Assembly (NCBI GenBank): GCA_002914845.1
Contig: JXTC01000051.1
Location: forward strand, 997,676 to 1,061,675
Length of the DNA stretch: 64,000 nucleotides
Direction: 5' to 3'
DNA from: Trema orientale
Lineage: Eukaryota > Streptophyta > Magnoliopsida > Rosales > Cannabaceae
Shown here: positions 24,142 through 36,983 of the stretch, one piece after another
Position numbering within the stretch: position 1 is the stretch's first letter
Layout of the letters: the number at the start of each line of letters is the position of its first letter
Translations under genes and position numbers: made by a program
The notes under the pieces: generated by a model
Told to the model about the DNA's origin: nothing
Databases searched by the model: none
The model's input: only the letters and a program-made list of their open reading frames with translations

Positions 24142-27100
24142 TATTTTCTTTTTTTCTCTTCTGTAATTTTCTCTCTGTGCAAATACTCGTGAAAGCCCTA
24201 GCAATAATGGCATTTTCTCTTTTTGAATTATTGGTTTGAACGTTTTCTTTCTCTCTCTCTTTCTCTCATAATACAGACGCTGATCGAACAGAACCAGCAA
24301 CAAGCTAGACAGATCCTCATCCAGAACCCGCTCCTCACTAAAGCTCTTTTTCAGGTCTGCTTTATATATATATATATATATTCTTCGAAAATCTTGCGTG
24401 AAATTTGATGGCTTTGTGTCAATTGAGAAGTTTTGTGCAATTAGGGTTTGTTTACCTTTTGTTTTGTGGGTATTGAAGTTTGAATTTTTCGTATTTGAAC
24501 TTTTCCTTTTGGTTTTGTAAGTTTTGATTCTTGCAATTAGAGAATTACGTCGAGTTTTGGTTCCGAGATGCTAATACGTAGTTTCTATGGCTTATTTGTG
24601 ATCATGTAGACGATATAGTTGACATAATGTTTGTTTACTGAGAATATTGAAGAAAATGCCTTAAAATCCATAATCCATGGCGTCTTGTTGTCTTTTTTTT
24701 ATGAGAACATTGAAGAGAAACAGTGGGAATCATCATTTTGGGAATTACTTTAAGTAAGGTGGGGAGTTATTTTCTTTTTCTACTTAATACCGGTCTCACT
24801 TTGAAAGGTATTGTGAATTTTGCGGAATGAATGAACGAGTCTTAATTACCAAATCGTTCTGTGTTTCACTATGTTTAACAACTAGTTGAACTGTGTACGC
24901 TTGTGTCTCTGAAACGAATCAAGGAAAATTTACTCCTAATTCTTGCAAGCATAATTAAAAACTGGAATTGTTTGACAGATAACTATTGTGCCAGACACAG
25001 TGGATAACTTTTTAGTAGCTAATTGTGATTCAAGCGGTTTACTGATTGATATAAGTACCACGAGACACATATTATTGTAAATCAACTTCTTCTTGACTAC
25101 TGACTGTATTCACTCATTTCATCTTGTTTTTCCAGGCACAGATAATGCTTGGAATGGTGCAGCCACCTCAAGTGGTATAGTGTTGTTTCTTTTCATTTTA
25201 TTTTATTCTCTTAATAGCAAAGGTTTGCCCTTTGAGATTCTAATAGTCCACATGTGTAAATGCTGTGTTTCTTTTCAGATCCCAAACATTGAGCAACCAC
25301 CACCACAGCATTCTCAGCAATCAATACAACTGACTCAGCAGTCAAACAATCAGGCTACTCAGTCATTGTCAGGTCAAGTGGGTGTGAAGGACCAAGCAGG
25401 TGCATCTCAGATGCAAACTCCTGCACGGATGCAACATCAGAACCAACCTGCCATGGCTACCTCATCTGCTGCAGTTCCTGCTGTACATATTCAGCCTCAG
25501 CCTACACCTTTGCATCCCCTGCAGACACCTCAACAACCTAGAGGACACTTGCACCCCCAGGTTGCCGCAACATCTCATTCGCAGTCCTCTCAGCTTCCTA
25601 ATTTACCTACTCTTCCTCTTCATTCTTCTTCACAGCCACCTCCACTTCATCCATCCCATATACACACACATTCCACTCAGTTGCAACAGCCCTTGCAAAC
25701 AACTGGAATTCCTCATCTGCCTTTACAACCACCATTGCCACCACAACCAAGACCACATTCACTGGGGAATTTCCAACATCAGTATCCTTCTCAAATGGGA
25801 AGTAATGTGAGTTTTCAGCATGCTGGTCCTCCTCAGCATCTTTCACAGCCAATGTTTCACGTAAGCAGAAGAGATTGACTGGTAATTATTGAGCATATCA
25901 GCTTTATAATGTGATTGCACTAATTTTCTTTATCACAAATTGTTCAGCCAGGTACTAAGCCTCCTGCTAACATTGGGCCTTCGTTTTCACATCCGCAGCA
26001 TCAACTTCCAAGTCAGCCACCTCCACAATCAGTGTATCAGGTATGCCATTGTGTGAATTGAATGTTAATCTATGTTACTAATTGTTCTTCCAGAACTGAT
26101 TAGGCTTGTGAAATTCATAATTTGGTGGTTCATTAGGCTTTCTGATGAGCATGACTCCCCTCCATGAGCAATGGATAGGGTGAGTTCAGTCAGCTAGTTT
26201 GGCTTTAAGCTAAGCAGATAACAATAATTGTGATGTTGGGCTGGACAGCACTTTAAGTTTGTTTCATTTCTTCTGCATCACATGTTCTCTCGTGTCATTA
26301 CAATAAAATTTCCAGCCCTAAGAGAAAAAGGAAAACAGAGAAATATCCTGTCTATGGCAAATCACTGGAAGTTTAACCCACATAAAGTAGTTACCAAGGT
26401 AAAAGGGATGAGGGGGAGTGGATTTGAGCAGTACCAGATACAAATGCAAGTTGAAACTCTTTATTTCACTGGCATATTTAATGTCCATACTATGGTTCTA
26501 GTTTTTATTATTCAGAAAGCCACAACACTGTAAGCATTAAGAAGCTTCAAACGAGATGATAATTTGTATTTCTATATTGGACAAGTGTTTAGGTCTTAAT
26601 ATTATTAGTGTGCTTTTATTATTATAGGTTTATGAAAATTAGCTTGTTCTCGGCTAATAAATAAGAGCATTATAAGGCTATGCATATTGTAGTAAACAAT
26701 TACTGGAAGAAATTAGTCATAAACAGCTATTCGAGGTGCAGGGGCTTAGGTGAAATTAATCCTTGTAATTGGCAAATCCTTTTGTGCTTTACATAATGTC
26801 GTTCTTTTTGGTTTAGGTGGGAAACATGCCCCTAGGAACAGAATTCAACAATCAAGTTACAAGTTCCATGCAAGTGGATAGAGGATCTGCATGGATGTCT
26901 GCTCCACCAGAAAATTCCGCATTAACACAGCTTTCTGCACCGCCATCATTAGTTCCTGGTCAGATGGGACCTGGAAATCAGCATCCTCGGCCCCAGTCAG
27001 TAAGTATCTTTGCTATGTCACGTAGGCTTGAACTTTTACTCATGACTGTATTTTCATCAGTAAATTGATTCAACTTCTGCTCATTGTGCAGTTGTCCCCT

Positions 27101-27217
27101 GAGATGGAGAAGGCACTGCTTCAACAGGTCATGAGCCTAACACCTGATCAAATTAATCTCCTACCTCCTGAGCAAAGGAATCAAGTGCTCCAGCTTCAGC
27201 AGATTCTGCGCCAATGA
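24016..27217 (+). CDS. ESP1: CstF64-like 3'-end processing factor lacking an RRM (ESP1-like)
   Basis: Predicted nuclear protein for cleavage and polyadenylation of pre-mRNA. Exons 24016-24108, 24277-24354, 25136-25174, 25279-25860, 25948-26040, 26817-26999 and 27092-27217 join in phase to 397 residues. Residues 13-70 (LAGMTKNQLYDIMSQMK, then QARQILIQNPLLTKALFQ and AQIMLGMVQPPQV) are the CstF64 hinge, which in the family binds CstF77/symplekin. Residues 71-356 are Gln/Pro/His-rich low complexity. Residues 357-397 (LSPEMEKALLQQVMSLTPDQ ... QILRQ) are the CstF64 C-terminal three-helix domain. The RNA-recognition motif that normally precedes the hinge is absent: exon 1 begins just before it and nothing RRM-like lies upstream. 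This is the layout of Arabidopsis ESP1 (recalled as At1g73840), known from RNA-silencing and transcript 3'-end phenotypes. Confidence 0.92.
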
Positions 27218-27510
27218 AACAGTGGAAATCAAGTGTCTTTGACTTCAAATTTTGTTTTATGAGGCTAAAATTCAATTTACCGTTCCTTGACACCATTATT
27301 ATCAGTTGGTTCATGGTTGCAACGGGAAATTCTTGAAGTTGACTCATAATTCATGAAAATGATGGATATGCTTAATACTAGTAGTGTGGCGTTCACCATA
27401 GTTCTGCCCCTTATTTGAGAAGCTTTCTTGTTAGAGTTGTTTTAACGCACCATATTTATTCTTTCATTTTGGTTAAATCGTATGGGATTATTTGTAATTT
27501 TGTTTGGAAG
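27218..27510 (+). other. ESP1-like gene 3' flank
   Basis: T-rich, 3'UTR-like, without an exact AATAAA that I could see. It ends where the MITE begins. Confidence 0.4.
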
Positions 27511-28087
27511 AATTAGTCATTTTGCCCTCTTAACATTTGCCCTCAATACAAATCTACCCCGTATTTTTGACATATTAAAGTGCTTCTAAAATGGCAAAAT
27601 TATTTTTCTTTTACCCCACAACATCAAAAAAGACAAAACAAAAGGATGTGCTTGTTTTTTTATCTTAGATGTAGCTTTATATCCAAAGTGAAACTACGCA
27701 GCAACCAAAACTACATCTAATGCAGCACATATATAAAGTTTTGAGTAAAAAGAACGGTTATATTATACATTTTTTTGTGTGTTTTTATATATTTAACATG
27801 TAAAAAGATGTTATATTGCCTCCTTTTATTTATTTCATTATAAAAAAGTAATTATTAGAAAACTCCCAATTAAAAAAAATAAACAATAACAACTAATAAG
27901 GGCATTTATTTACTCTTAAAAAGTGAATGACTATTTGGCCATTATCCACTAACAGTCTTCTAACAGCGTTAGTGTTAGGGGGCAAATGAGGAACGTTTTT
28001 GCTATTTAGGAGACAATTGAATACAAAGTCAAAAGTAATTGAGCATATTCATAAAGGGCAAATGTTGGGGACGCAAAATGACTAATT
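27511..28087. mobile_element. MITE with about 35-bp terminal inverted repeats, family unassigned
   Basis: Left end AATTAGTCATTTTGCCCTC, right end on the other strand AATTAGTCATTTTGCGTCC, both followed by AACATTTGCCC. The 577-bp element is non-coding. No unambiguous target duplication is seen, so the superfamily is open. Confidence 0.55.
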
Positions 28088-28179
28088 ATTCTATTTTTTA
28101 CGTGATTCTTATTTTCAGGTTAATCGTTTTGGTGATTATGGTGCTCTATATTAGTATAATTTGTAATTCAGTATAAGGT

Positions 28180-28560
28180 TAATTGCAAAAAAATACCATA
28201 AAATATAATATTTCTATAATTTTAACATTGTTTTTTGCCTTATACAAAATTATACCTCAATATTTTTAAATTTGTAAAAATTTATACTCTATGTAAAAAT
28301 TGAATGATTTGTGCTAACTATTTCAGGTTATTTTTAATAGGCTTTTTATATTTGTCAACAAAAATAGAATATTCTCAATTTAGATGATGTGTTTGATGAG
28401 GAATTTTTTGGTCAATTTATATACAAATAGTAGATATTTGTAGAAATTTTAAATGTGGAGGTATTATTTTTTTTTTTTTGAAAGAAAATGTGGAAGTATT
28501 ATTTTACTCAAGTCAAAAGATATGATTAATTTAAAAAAAAAAGACCATACTTTAAAATGT
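28180..28560 (+). repeat. Dispersed repeat shared with 22640-22965
   Basis: Same orientation and order of phrases as the first copy. It has an internal direct echo ('atgtggaggtattattttt' and 'atgtggaagtattatttta'). The hAT-type MITE begins 25 bp beyond it. Confidence 0.5.
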
Positions 28561-28584
28561 TCTTTTGCAGTTAAAACTTCAATA

Positions 28585-29109
28585 TAGAGGTGTTCATCCA
28601 ATCCAATCTGCACTTTTTTATATTTCATTCGATCCTCACATTGTGCGGATTCTAAATTACATCAAGTCCAATCCACATAAAATATTCACTAATATATGAA
28701 TTGGATTGGTTATTTTTTATCAATTGCTTAGGCCTTATAAAGATATATAATAATAAATAAGAAATAAGCACTCATAACTAGGCTTTATGTTAGTTTTACT
28801 TTTGGGCCTTTGTGATTTAAAAAATTTGTTTGGGCCTTTGTGATTTAAAAAAAATTAGTAATAAGTGGTAGGTTCTATAATAAAAATTTACACCTTAAAC
28901 TACAACAAATATAAAATTTTACGACATATATAAATTATAAAAAAAAAATGTACAAATTATATATTATATGTATATTTAAATACGGATTGGATCAATTACT
29001 TATCCAATCAGCAAAAATACGAATTTCAGAGATTCAATCCAATCCGATTTTGTGTAGATATCTGCACTTCGCAGATTAAACTGGATTGTACAGATTTTGC
29101 ACACCCCTA
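28585..29109. mobile_element. hAT-type MITE with perfect 8-bp target duplication
   Basis: Flanked by CTTCAATA at 28577-28584 and 29110-29117. Ends are TAGAGGTGTTCA and, on the other strand, TAGGGGTGTGCA. The interior carries 'caatccaatc' / 'ggattgga' words in both orientations near the ends. At 525 bp it has no ORF. An 8-bp duplication with TAGGGGTG-type termini points to the hAT superfamily. Confidence 0.85.
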
Positions 29110-29117
29110 CTTCAATA

Positions 29118-29651
29118 TATACGTGAACAAGGTTTTCTCTCCCCACAAGTTCCATGGAAGCCATAGTGAACGCTAATCAAATGCCGAAAAATTACATGTC
29201 CCAGCCTTTAGATTCTCAGTTTTCTCTTTTTACACGAAACTGAAATTTGAATTAAATGATAAAAATGATCATTATTAATATCAGCAATAAAATACACTCT
29301 AATTCTTCTGTATGCCAAAAAGAGAGATCTAATTCTGTGTAAAATACAAAGATTTACTTGATTAATTTTACATCCAAATGACTGATGAAGTCTGAGGAGA
29401 GTGGTAGACTGCGACAACTTCCTCTTCAGTTGTTTATTCTTAATTTGCCAACTTCATCCTCATTGAAAAACTTGACAAAGTTGTTGAATCCGTTTCATTA
29501 AGTTAGAGCTAACTCATCAAATCAAAGAATGAGATATTAACCAGCATACACGTTTAGCCATAACCGTATGGTCTTTTCTGAAAAACATCCAGTCTATCCT
29601 GCTGCCCGCCATTCTAGCTGTACAAGCAAATTGCTTTCCAAAGCTTGTAAT
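29118..29651 (-). other. CRM gene 3' flank
   Basis: Includes the likely 3'UTR of the minus-strand CRM gene. No other gene is seen. Confidence 0.4.
29433..29438 (-). terminator. Candidate poly(A) signal of the CRM gene
   Basis: AATAAA on the minus strand, about 215 bp past the stop codon, a usual distance. Plant signals are loose, so this is only a candidate. Confidence 0.35.
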
Positions 29652-32600
29652 TTACTCATCATCTTTCCAATCATCCTCTTCATCTTCATCTTCATCTTCC
29701 CAATCAGTCTCGTCATCACTCTCATTGTCATCTGAATTCATCAAATCATCCTCCTCACTCTGCAAATGAGAAAAAGCATAAAACAATCGTCATAACATGG
29801 TAATCGATCAATCATATCGACAAGAGTCCCGAAGCGGCTGAAAATGTTGTTGGTCCTTTTTTTTTGGGGAGCAACAACAAAAGCTGCTGAAAATCAAACC
29901 CAATCTAGGCCATATAATGCTTCCCTGAGTGGTAATATTTACCGGGGTGACAGAGACAAGGACATAACAGTAATTAAGAAGGTGAAGAGAAGCAGAATAT
30001 CTTACATCCATGTATTCTGCAGCAAGATCATTCTGGCTATCACTATTTTCAACCTTTCCTTGCTGGGAAGCATCCTGCAAATACTCGTATGATTATCCAA
30101 TTAACATGTAGAGTTTCAAAACAGCACACTGACACAAAATGTAACAGAAGAAAAAAGGGAAGGGGCGCTGCAAAAGATAAGTCCAATATCACACCCAAAC
30201 ATTCAATGTGGGTGAGCAGACTCTGTTATGAGTGTTCATAAACGAATGTTCACCCTAATACCCTACATGTTTACAATTGAACTAAGATCTCCATTCTGCC
30301 CCTAGTTGAAAAGTAGAATAATATTTTGAGACGAGAAATTTTAGGAGGCTATCTCACAACATCATCTATACTTAACTGCCCATTTTCAAATAGAAAATTT
30401 TATTAGTAATTAAGAGACCCTCTAAAAGGTTGAAGCGCAAACTTAGTGCAACTCAGCTCAGAGAAACTCAATGTTATCATTAGTTAACCTGAGACCGAGC
30501 TGAGGAAAAATTCAACCGTTTTGATTTAAACTAATCTTGAAACGGATCAGTCTTAAACAGAGGATTGACTGTGCACATAGATTTTGAGCAAACTTTTTCT
30601 ATAAAAGCAATATTGTAGAAGCTCTATCAACAGACATTTAAATACTGAACAGCGTAGTAATCTTTTTCACATGAAAAAAGGGTTTGCGGAAGTGGAAATA
30701 TCACTTACAATTTGATTTTTCATTTGCTCAATGGTATTCTCCAAATCAGATATGTGCTGACTGAGAGCCTACATGATAAATTAAAATACATAAATTGAGG
30801 ACTATAAAAAATTATAGTTAGGCACACACAAACATGAGAAGGGTAGTGGACAAAGATAAAGGATAAAAAAGAAGAAACCTCATGGCGCTGCATGGCCACC
30901 GAACGCTTCAATGCTTTGGCCTTTGTCAAAAGGTTTCTTGGCCTTAGGCTGATGGGTCGCCGATAATTCTTTCCACGGTAATAAATAAGAGCATACCCCT
31001 TGGGTACTCTTTCTATTGCCACTAGTATTCCCCCACTCTCATACTCCAGCAATCTAGCTGTATCTTCCACAAAAGCAAGGGTTTTCTGCTTCGATATTAG
31101 TTTCACGAGTTCTCTGTGCTTCCAATGCAAATGCATGTTCTCAATGACACCATCAAAGACACCGCGTATTCCTGTACATCACCGTACACAAATCATAATT
31201 AGTATTTGAGCTATAAGAATTGATCTTCATTAAAAACACTTTGAGTATTACACACCAAGAGGCAAGTACGCTTTCATTCTTAAACCAACCCTGCGAAACA
31301 TAACTCGTTCCTCATCAGTGATTGTTTCCTGGTCATAATCAGGACCTGCAGGAATCATTGATGCTTCTATTTTATTTAAGAGTTTCTCTGCTCTAAGCTT
31401 TTTGGCTTGGGCCTGTTCAAGAAATTAATATTAAACAAAGTCATTTATCGTTCTTGTCTGGAACAAATTAGTGATAAACTATTGGAGTAAGAATGCTAAT
31501 TACACATTTCTGCTTTAGGTAAAGTCCAAATAAACAAAAAGAATACTCACAACAGCTACTTTATGTTCAATTCTTTTGACAACCCTAGCATGCTTAGCCA
31601 TGGCTGCTTCTTCAATCATCTTCTCACGTTCTTCAGAAGATATTTCTTTTCCCCATCTTGCTTGAGCCTCATAAAACTCGGCCAACGTACCTGCAGGTGC
31701 CTGACCTTCCCCTTCAACTGATGGAAGTGCATCAACCGCTCCCTTCTTCAATTTCTGATCAATATCTTGAACTCGCACTTGCTCTTCAAGATCTTGAACC
31801 TGTTTCGCCAATTTTTGTCTTTCAGCCAAAGCAGTAGCTACAGTTGTTGGGAGAAAGTCTTTTCCTCGGTAAATGACAATGTAGTATTTGTTTCTGAGCA
31901 GTAAAACACCACCTGTTAAGTTCTGCAAAGTTAAGAGTCCATTTTAATTGTTGGCCTGATCAACAACAACTGAGAGTATAGTGTACCCTAAAACTAAAAG
32001 AGAGAAAATTTGCCACAACCTACAGAAAATTTTTTTATTTGAGAATGTATAGCATTATTTCATACGACTACAAAATCATCAGAGCTACTGCAACAAAAAA
32101 AACTTTGGTACACGACAAAAAACTATTTTTTATTGAACATTTTGAAGTTTGCTTCCAGTTTGAAGTGCTATAAATTAGGAATTTGATTAAAAGACCACAA
32201 TAGAAAGTACATTTTCCGCTTATACAAAATGTTTGAAGGCATCTTAAAGTTAAAAATTAGTCTTTTACTTTCAAGTGATCGTTTCTGGACAAAATAAACC
32301 AACACTTTAACTAGAAGCCATGTAGAGCTCACCTTTATCTCCTCAGCCATCAACTTGTTGTTTGTATTCTGTATACCTCGTTTAACTGCAATCTTCACAA
32401 CCATGCTTTTCTCCCAAAGTTTGATTATAGCACATGCCAGACCTTGATGGTTTCTATTTCTCCCTTCACCAAGAAATTCAAGTTGAAATTTCATATCAGA
32501 AATTAACAAAATTTCTATAGCTAAATAAAATATACTCCAAGAATGAAATGGTGAAATGGTACCAAGGGCAAAATGACAAGGAAGTGATTTAGCAAGTTTC

Positions 32601-34447
32601 CGCAAGTTAGTCATCTCTGCATTGGTCAGCCGTGATCTCATTCCAGTAGGAAGAAGTCTGTAAGGTGTTTTATAGTCAGGAATCTTTTGAGGAAGTAAAT
32701 CAGCATCGACTGGAATTACTCCGGTGCCCCACCACTCATCAAAGCGAGGACCTAAATCATCCAATAGCCTGTTAAATTCAGCTTCCTCTTCTGTCATGTT
32801 CTGAATTGGGACCGGAGTTTTCACGGCTGTCTTGCTCTTTTCAGGACCTGAAGTAGCACTATCACCACTTCTCGTCAGGGGATTTTCAGCAAGAGAAACA
32901 TCTGGGATAAAAAGATCATCTCTCTCCCTATTAACTGGTGGGATTTTTGAAGGCCCTTCATAGTTACCACCACGGTACACCACCATAACACTTCCAGACC
33001 TCCATAAAACTAACCCTCCTGTTCGGCGCTGACATTACTACAAGCAGTCAGTTGACTTTCCCACTTGTATTTGTTCATTTATACAAAATGAAAACCAAAT
33101 AAGTATTGAAAGTTACTCAACATTCTAAACTCAGGAAACTAACCAAGAAATAGCCATTTATCTAAAATTAGAGTCGACAAAATGCAATTACTTTTCTAAC
33201 TTGAGCACAAAACTAAATTGACGAAAAAAGCTAAGTCCCATATAGGAAATTCGGATTCCTCGTTCCTTTTTTTACCTTCTATAAGACTACGGCCTAAATG
33301 ACCCAAGATAACCAAAAAATCTCCATAAATCTGGTTTAGCCACTTCTATTCCCCCAAAAATAAAAAAGGTTTTCAGAATACTTTTGTTTGGCGGAAATCA
33401 CGTTGCTAAACAAAATTCTAACGATGTTGATGACATGATTGACAAAAGAGAAATTTGAAAAAGCATTTTGAAGAAAAACCAATAATCACATTATCACTAA
33501 GAACTTCCACAGTTGTGATAAAAGTGATAAACTCAACCAACCTCAACAATGTCATGGGCAGTCTTCATATCATGGGCAAGAACCTCATGAAACTTAAGTC
33601 TCACCAGCTCCTCCTTCCTCCATTTATCATGGACTTTCTCAAGAACCGCCTGAGTAAGCCCGGCTTTCGGCACACTAATCCTCTCCCTGAGAAACATCCC
33701 CATTCTCCTCAACCGCCTCAACTCTTCGTCCTCAATCGTCAACTCGGCCAATGTGGGCGCCCTCGCCCTCCTCTTCCTCAACCCCCTCATCCCTTCTTCT
33801 CTCTCTTCACTCCTCTCCTCTTCTCTCTCCCACGGAAACACCATCTCGTCCTTTCCTTCGCCCTCGTCCTCCGCCAACACGTAATCGGGCCTAATCCACT
33901 CCCGCCGCAACAAATCCCCGAGCTTCTCCTCTCCGGTCGCCGCCGCCGCCGCCGCCACCGGCATTGCATCCTCGCCCTCCAATCCGATTCCCCCCTCACC
34001 CTCATCCTCATCCTCATCCTCATCGTCCGAACCCAACCCTAAGTTCCGCAACCGGAGAACAATTCTCTCAATCGCATTCTGCCCTCTATCCCTGTCGACA
34101 TACCCGACGGTGTCCGCCCGATCGGTTCGGTCCCGGCCGCTCGATTCGGCGACTTTCGACTCGATCGGAGGGCCGGGAGGGGGCCACTTGTTGAGCCAAG
34201 GAGAAGATGGAGGTCTTGACTTGTGGGAGGGTTTAGGGTTTTGGTAAGTAGAGCTATTGGTACTTCTAGGGTTTCTGTTACCACTGTGCTCGGTGGTTTT
34301 GACGGAGCAGAAGGGTCTGAGACTGAGAATGTGAAATGACGGTTTTGGGGCTGAGAAGAGGAAGTTGAGAGGGGGTGAGTTTGAAGAAGCGAGTGGAAGT
34401 GAGCTCCTCAGGGGCAATTCGGAGAATTTCGTGGCCGTGAAGGCCAT
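29652..34447 (-). CDS. EMB1865: CRM-domain organelle RNA splicing factor, EMB1865-like
   Basis: Predicted organelle RNA-binding protein for group II intron splicing. Nine exons (33542-34447, 32563-33028, 32333-32463, 31551-31922, 31256-31412, 30879-31171, 30709-30768, 30006-30074, 29652-29759) join in phase to 853 residues. Residues 1-50 are Ser/Leu/Pro-rich with few acids, like a chloroplast transit peptide. Three CRM (CRS1/YhbY) domains lie near 236-327, 435-525 and 656-747; each ends in a V-x-YRG or YYRGK strand ([23 protein letters not shown]), and GxxG-type loops are GRNRNHQG and GIRG. An Asp/Glu run follows GLGSDD, a short coiled-coil-like piece ([18 protein letters not shown]) precedes the end, and the tail is strongly acidic. 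Three CRMs place it in the CRS1/CFM group. Length, the [12 protein letters not shown] region and neighbours fit EMB1865 (recalled as At3g18390); CFM3 is the main alternative. Confidence 0.92.
34001..34025 (-). repeat. In-frame trinucleotide-type repeat in CRM exon 1
   Basis: A 'ctcatc' repeat encodes an alternating Asp/Glu run after GLGSDD. It sits in a low-complexity linker outside the CRM domains, so length changes should be tolerated. Confidence 0.7.
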
Positions 34448-34720
34448 TCTTATTGTAAAGGTCTGGTTATGTAAAGCTATTGCTGCTGTTCAAGTTTTGA
34501 TCTTTCTCTCATTGTTTGTTTGGATGCCGAGCAAGTTTGTGGATAGCGGAGAGTTGAGACGATGTTGGCTACTGATATTGTTGTTTCAGTTGGCAGGAGA
34601 TGATAAGATTTTTTCGGGAAATTTCGGATAATATACAGCATAAATATTTATATATTTTTTGTCTTGAGGTGTTTTTCTAAGGAAGATTTTCCAAGGTGTT
34701 TCTAACTTCATTTATTCAAG
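34448..34720 (-). promoter_or_regulatory. Upstream region of the CRM gene
   Basis: Contains a TATATAAATATTTA stretch on the minus strand at about 34641-34655, roughly 200 bp before the ATG, a plausible TATA element. The long plus-strand frame crossing the ATG is a shadow. Confidence 0.35.
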
Positions 34721-35262
34721 TAGTAATAACAAAATTATCCTGATTTTAATGAAATGCTCAATTATCTTTTCAATTTTTATAAGTTATAAAAATATTTTTT
34801 TTAATTAGTAAATTAATATAAATTTCACCGTTATTATTTATTTGATCAAAATTAACAAATAAAATGTCGAAATTAGCCTCTCTAAAGTTGTAAAAAAACA
34901 AATATTTTTAAAATGATCAAGATGCTATTACTTAAATACAATTAAATAGCTTTGAAAAAATTATATAAAACTTTTCTTCACCAAATTTTCTTATTTTTAG
35001 TTATTTTTCTCTTTCATCCACTATTTTTTTTTTTTTCACTAAACACTATTGTTCTTTAAGTAATATTTGTTTTGTTACAAGTGAAGAGAGAGGGTAATTT
35101 GGACATTTTATTTGTTAATTTTGAAATAATAAAATATAGGGGTGAAAATTATATTAATTTACTAATTAGAGGGGATATTTTTATAATTTATAAAAACTGA
35201 AGGGATATATTAAGCATTTCATCAAAACTCAAGAGATAATTTTATTATTATCCTTTCAAATC
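34721..35262. mobile_element. Long-TIR (fold-back) MITE upstream of the CRM gene
   Basis: Arms of about 150-170 bp are inverse complements: 'aataacaaaattatcc' to 'aacaaataaaatgtcgaaatt' on the left, and 'aatttggacattttatttgt' to 'gataattttattatta' on the right. Shared inner words include 'ttaattagtaaattaatata'. The spacer is about 190 bp. No ORF and no certain target duplication. Confidence 0.65.
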
Positions 35263-36983
35263 AGCAAAATATGAAAATTTCAATGACAGCTCCAATTTTA
35301 AGTTAAAAACAATTAATAACAGTAGGGGAAGTTCTAAATTCATCAAAAATTTGACTATATATATTGAGTTTTTTTTTTACATCATAAAATAATTTTTTAT
35401 TATCTTATTTTTTTCTATGTACATTTGTTATATTCCAAATATACTTTTTTTTTACTGTATACATTTCTTATTTGTTGTATAATGATGGAAATCAACAACA
35501 AATGTGAAAAATAACTATTATTAAACCAGCTTAACTAACTTTGATTTTTTTTTTAATAAAAGGTTTAAGTTCATGTATTTATTTATTCTTTTTTGGATAA
35601 TTACCCATCAATTTTCTCATGTTCTTTTTTTCGGTGTTTTTCATCCATCTTCTTCTCTCAAAAAGATAACATAAAATTTTTGATCAAGATAAGATGACAG
35701 ACAAAAGAAAAAAAAAAAAAAAGTAAAAATGATTTTTGTTTTTTCTCATTTATTTCTTTCAATATTGTTTTGGTCGGAGCAATTTTTTTTTTTCTCTTCT
35801 TGCTCTCACGATACCTTTTCAAGAATAAGCAATATTTCTTTCAATGTTGTTTTGGTTGGAGCATTTTTTTCCTCTTCTTGCTCTCACGATACCTTTTCAA
35901 GAATTTGCTCATGTAATTAACTAATCTATTATATATATATATATCTGTTTTTTTTTTTAAATAAAAATTACGAACGACCAATAAGCCCAAGTCCCAAACA
36001 ACTTATATTTCCTATTTCTAATATATGCAGATGAACACAAATAATTATCTTTTCTTTCAAGAGATAAAAAAACAAATCTCAGGTATCTAATATATATCAT
36101 GTTGATATCCCTTCCTCTCCCTCTTTTCATTGGTGTTGCTAGCCGATACTTACACAATCGATTCGTACTGTGTAAGTGTAAGTATAATAAATATATTTAA
36201 TTCTTGGATTATCATCCTCGAAATGAAAGATTCTTAGATTGTCTCTTTTTGTAATTTTTATTAAAGGTAAAATTGTAATTAAAATTATGAATATATATAG
36301 TCTAATTGTTAATGAATTTAGAATTTCTCTAATAATATTATGATTCTTGAATTATATTTATTATACCATTTTACCTATTTTGGCTCTTAAATTTTTAATT
36401 TACACAATAATAGCTTCTCGAATATATAATTATTGCAATAAGGACTTCTTTTACTATCAAGATTTATATAATTATTGCAACAATAATTGTTTGTTTTCTA
36501 CATATTGTTAAATTTTTAACAAGTCTGTGCAACGCATAAAATTTAGTAACTATGGTTGAAAACGAGATTCTAACTCATAAAAGTAAATAATGTCCAATTA
36601 TATGCTTTATTCATAATTTTTTCTGTTAAAATATTAACCGTTTATGACAAATGAATCATTAGAGCAGTAGAATATTAGGACTTACCACATAGAATATATT
36701 GTTTTGAAGTAAATTTCTTTTTTTATTTTTTCAAAGGAAGGGTCCTCTTGATCAAGTTTCATATGGGATTTATTTTCTGAATCTCTCACTTTTTATCTTT
36801 TTTTTTTTAAATATTACCTTGGCCGCAAATTCAGACCGGTGAAATAAAAAAAAACCCATAATTGCTTCTTCTTCGAGATCTGCTATAGAGGGAATCAACC
36901 TCTTCTTCTTTGACCAGCTGATGTTCTTCTCCACCATGTTTGTGAAATTCGTGGTAAGATCTATAATACATGGCTAGAAAAAG
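35263..36983. other. AT-rich spacer with an 81-bp direct duplication
   Basis: 'tttctttcaatattgttttgg' at 35753 recurs as 'tttctttcaatgttgttttgg' at 35834, and both copies carry 'cttgctctcacgatacctt'. A short (AT)n lies near 35930. No gene is supported. Confidence 0.5.

Noticed and set aside
25400-25810. Second plus-strand frame inside the ESP1-like exon 4
   Set aside because: Out-of-frame shadow of the Gln/Pro-rich coding exon, which joins in phase with its neighbours.
33455-34042. Plus-strand frame of 195 aa over the CRM gene
   Set aside because: Shadow of CRM exon 1; Pro/Arg/His-rich because it is antisense to an acidic, GC-richer exon.
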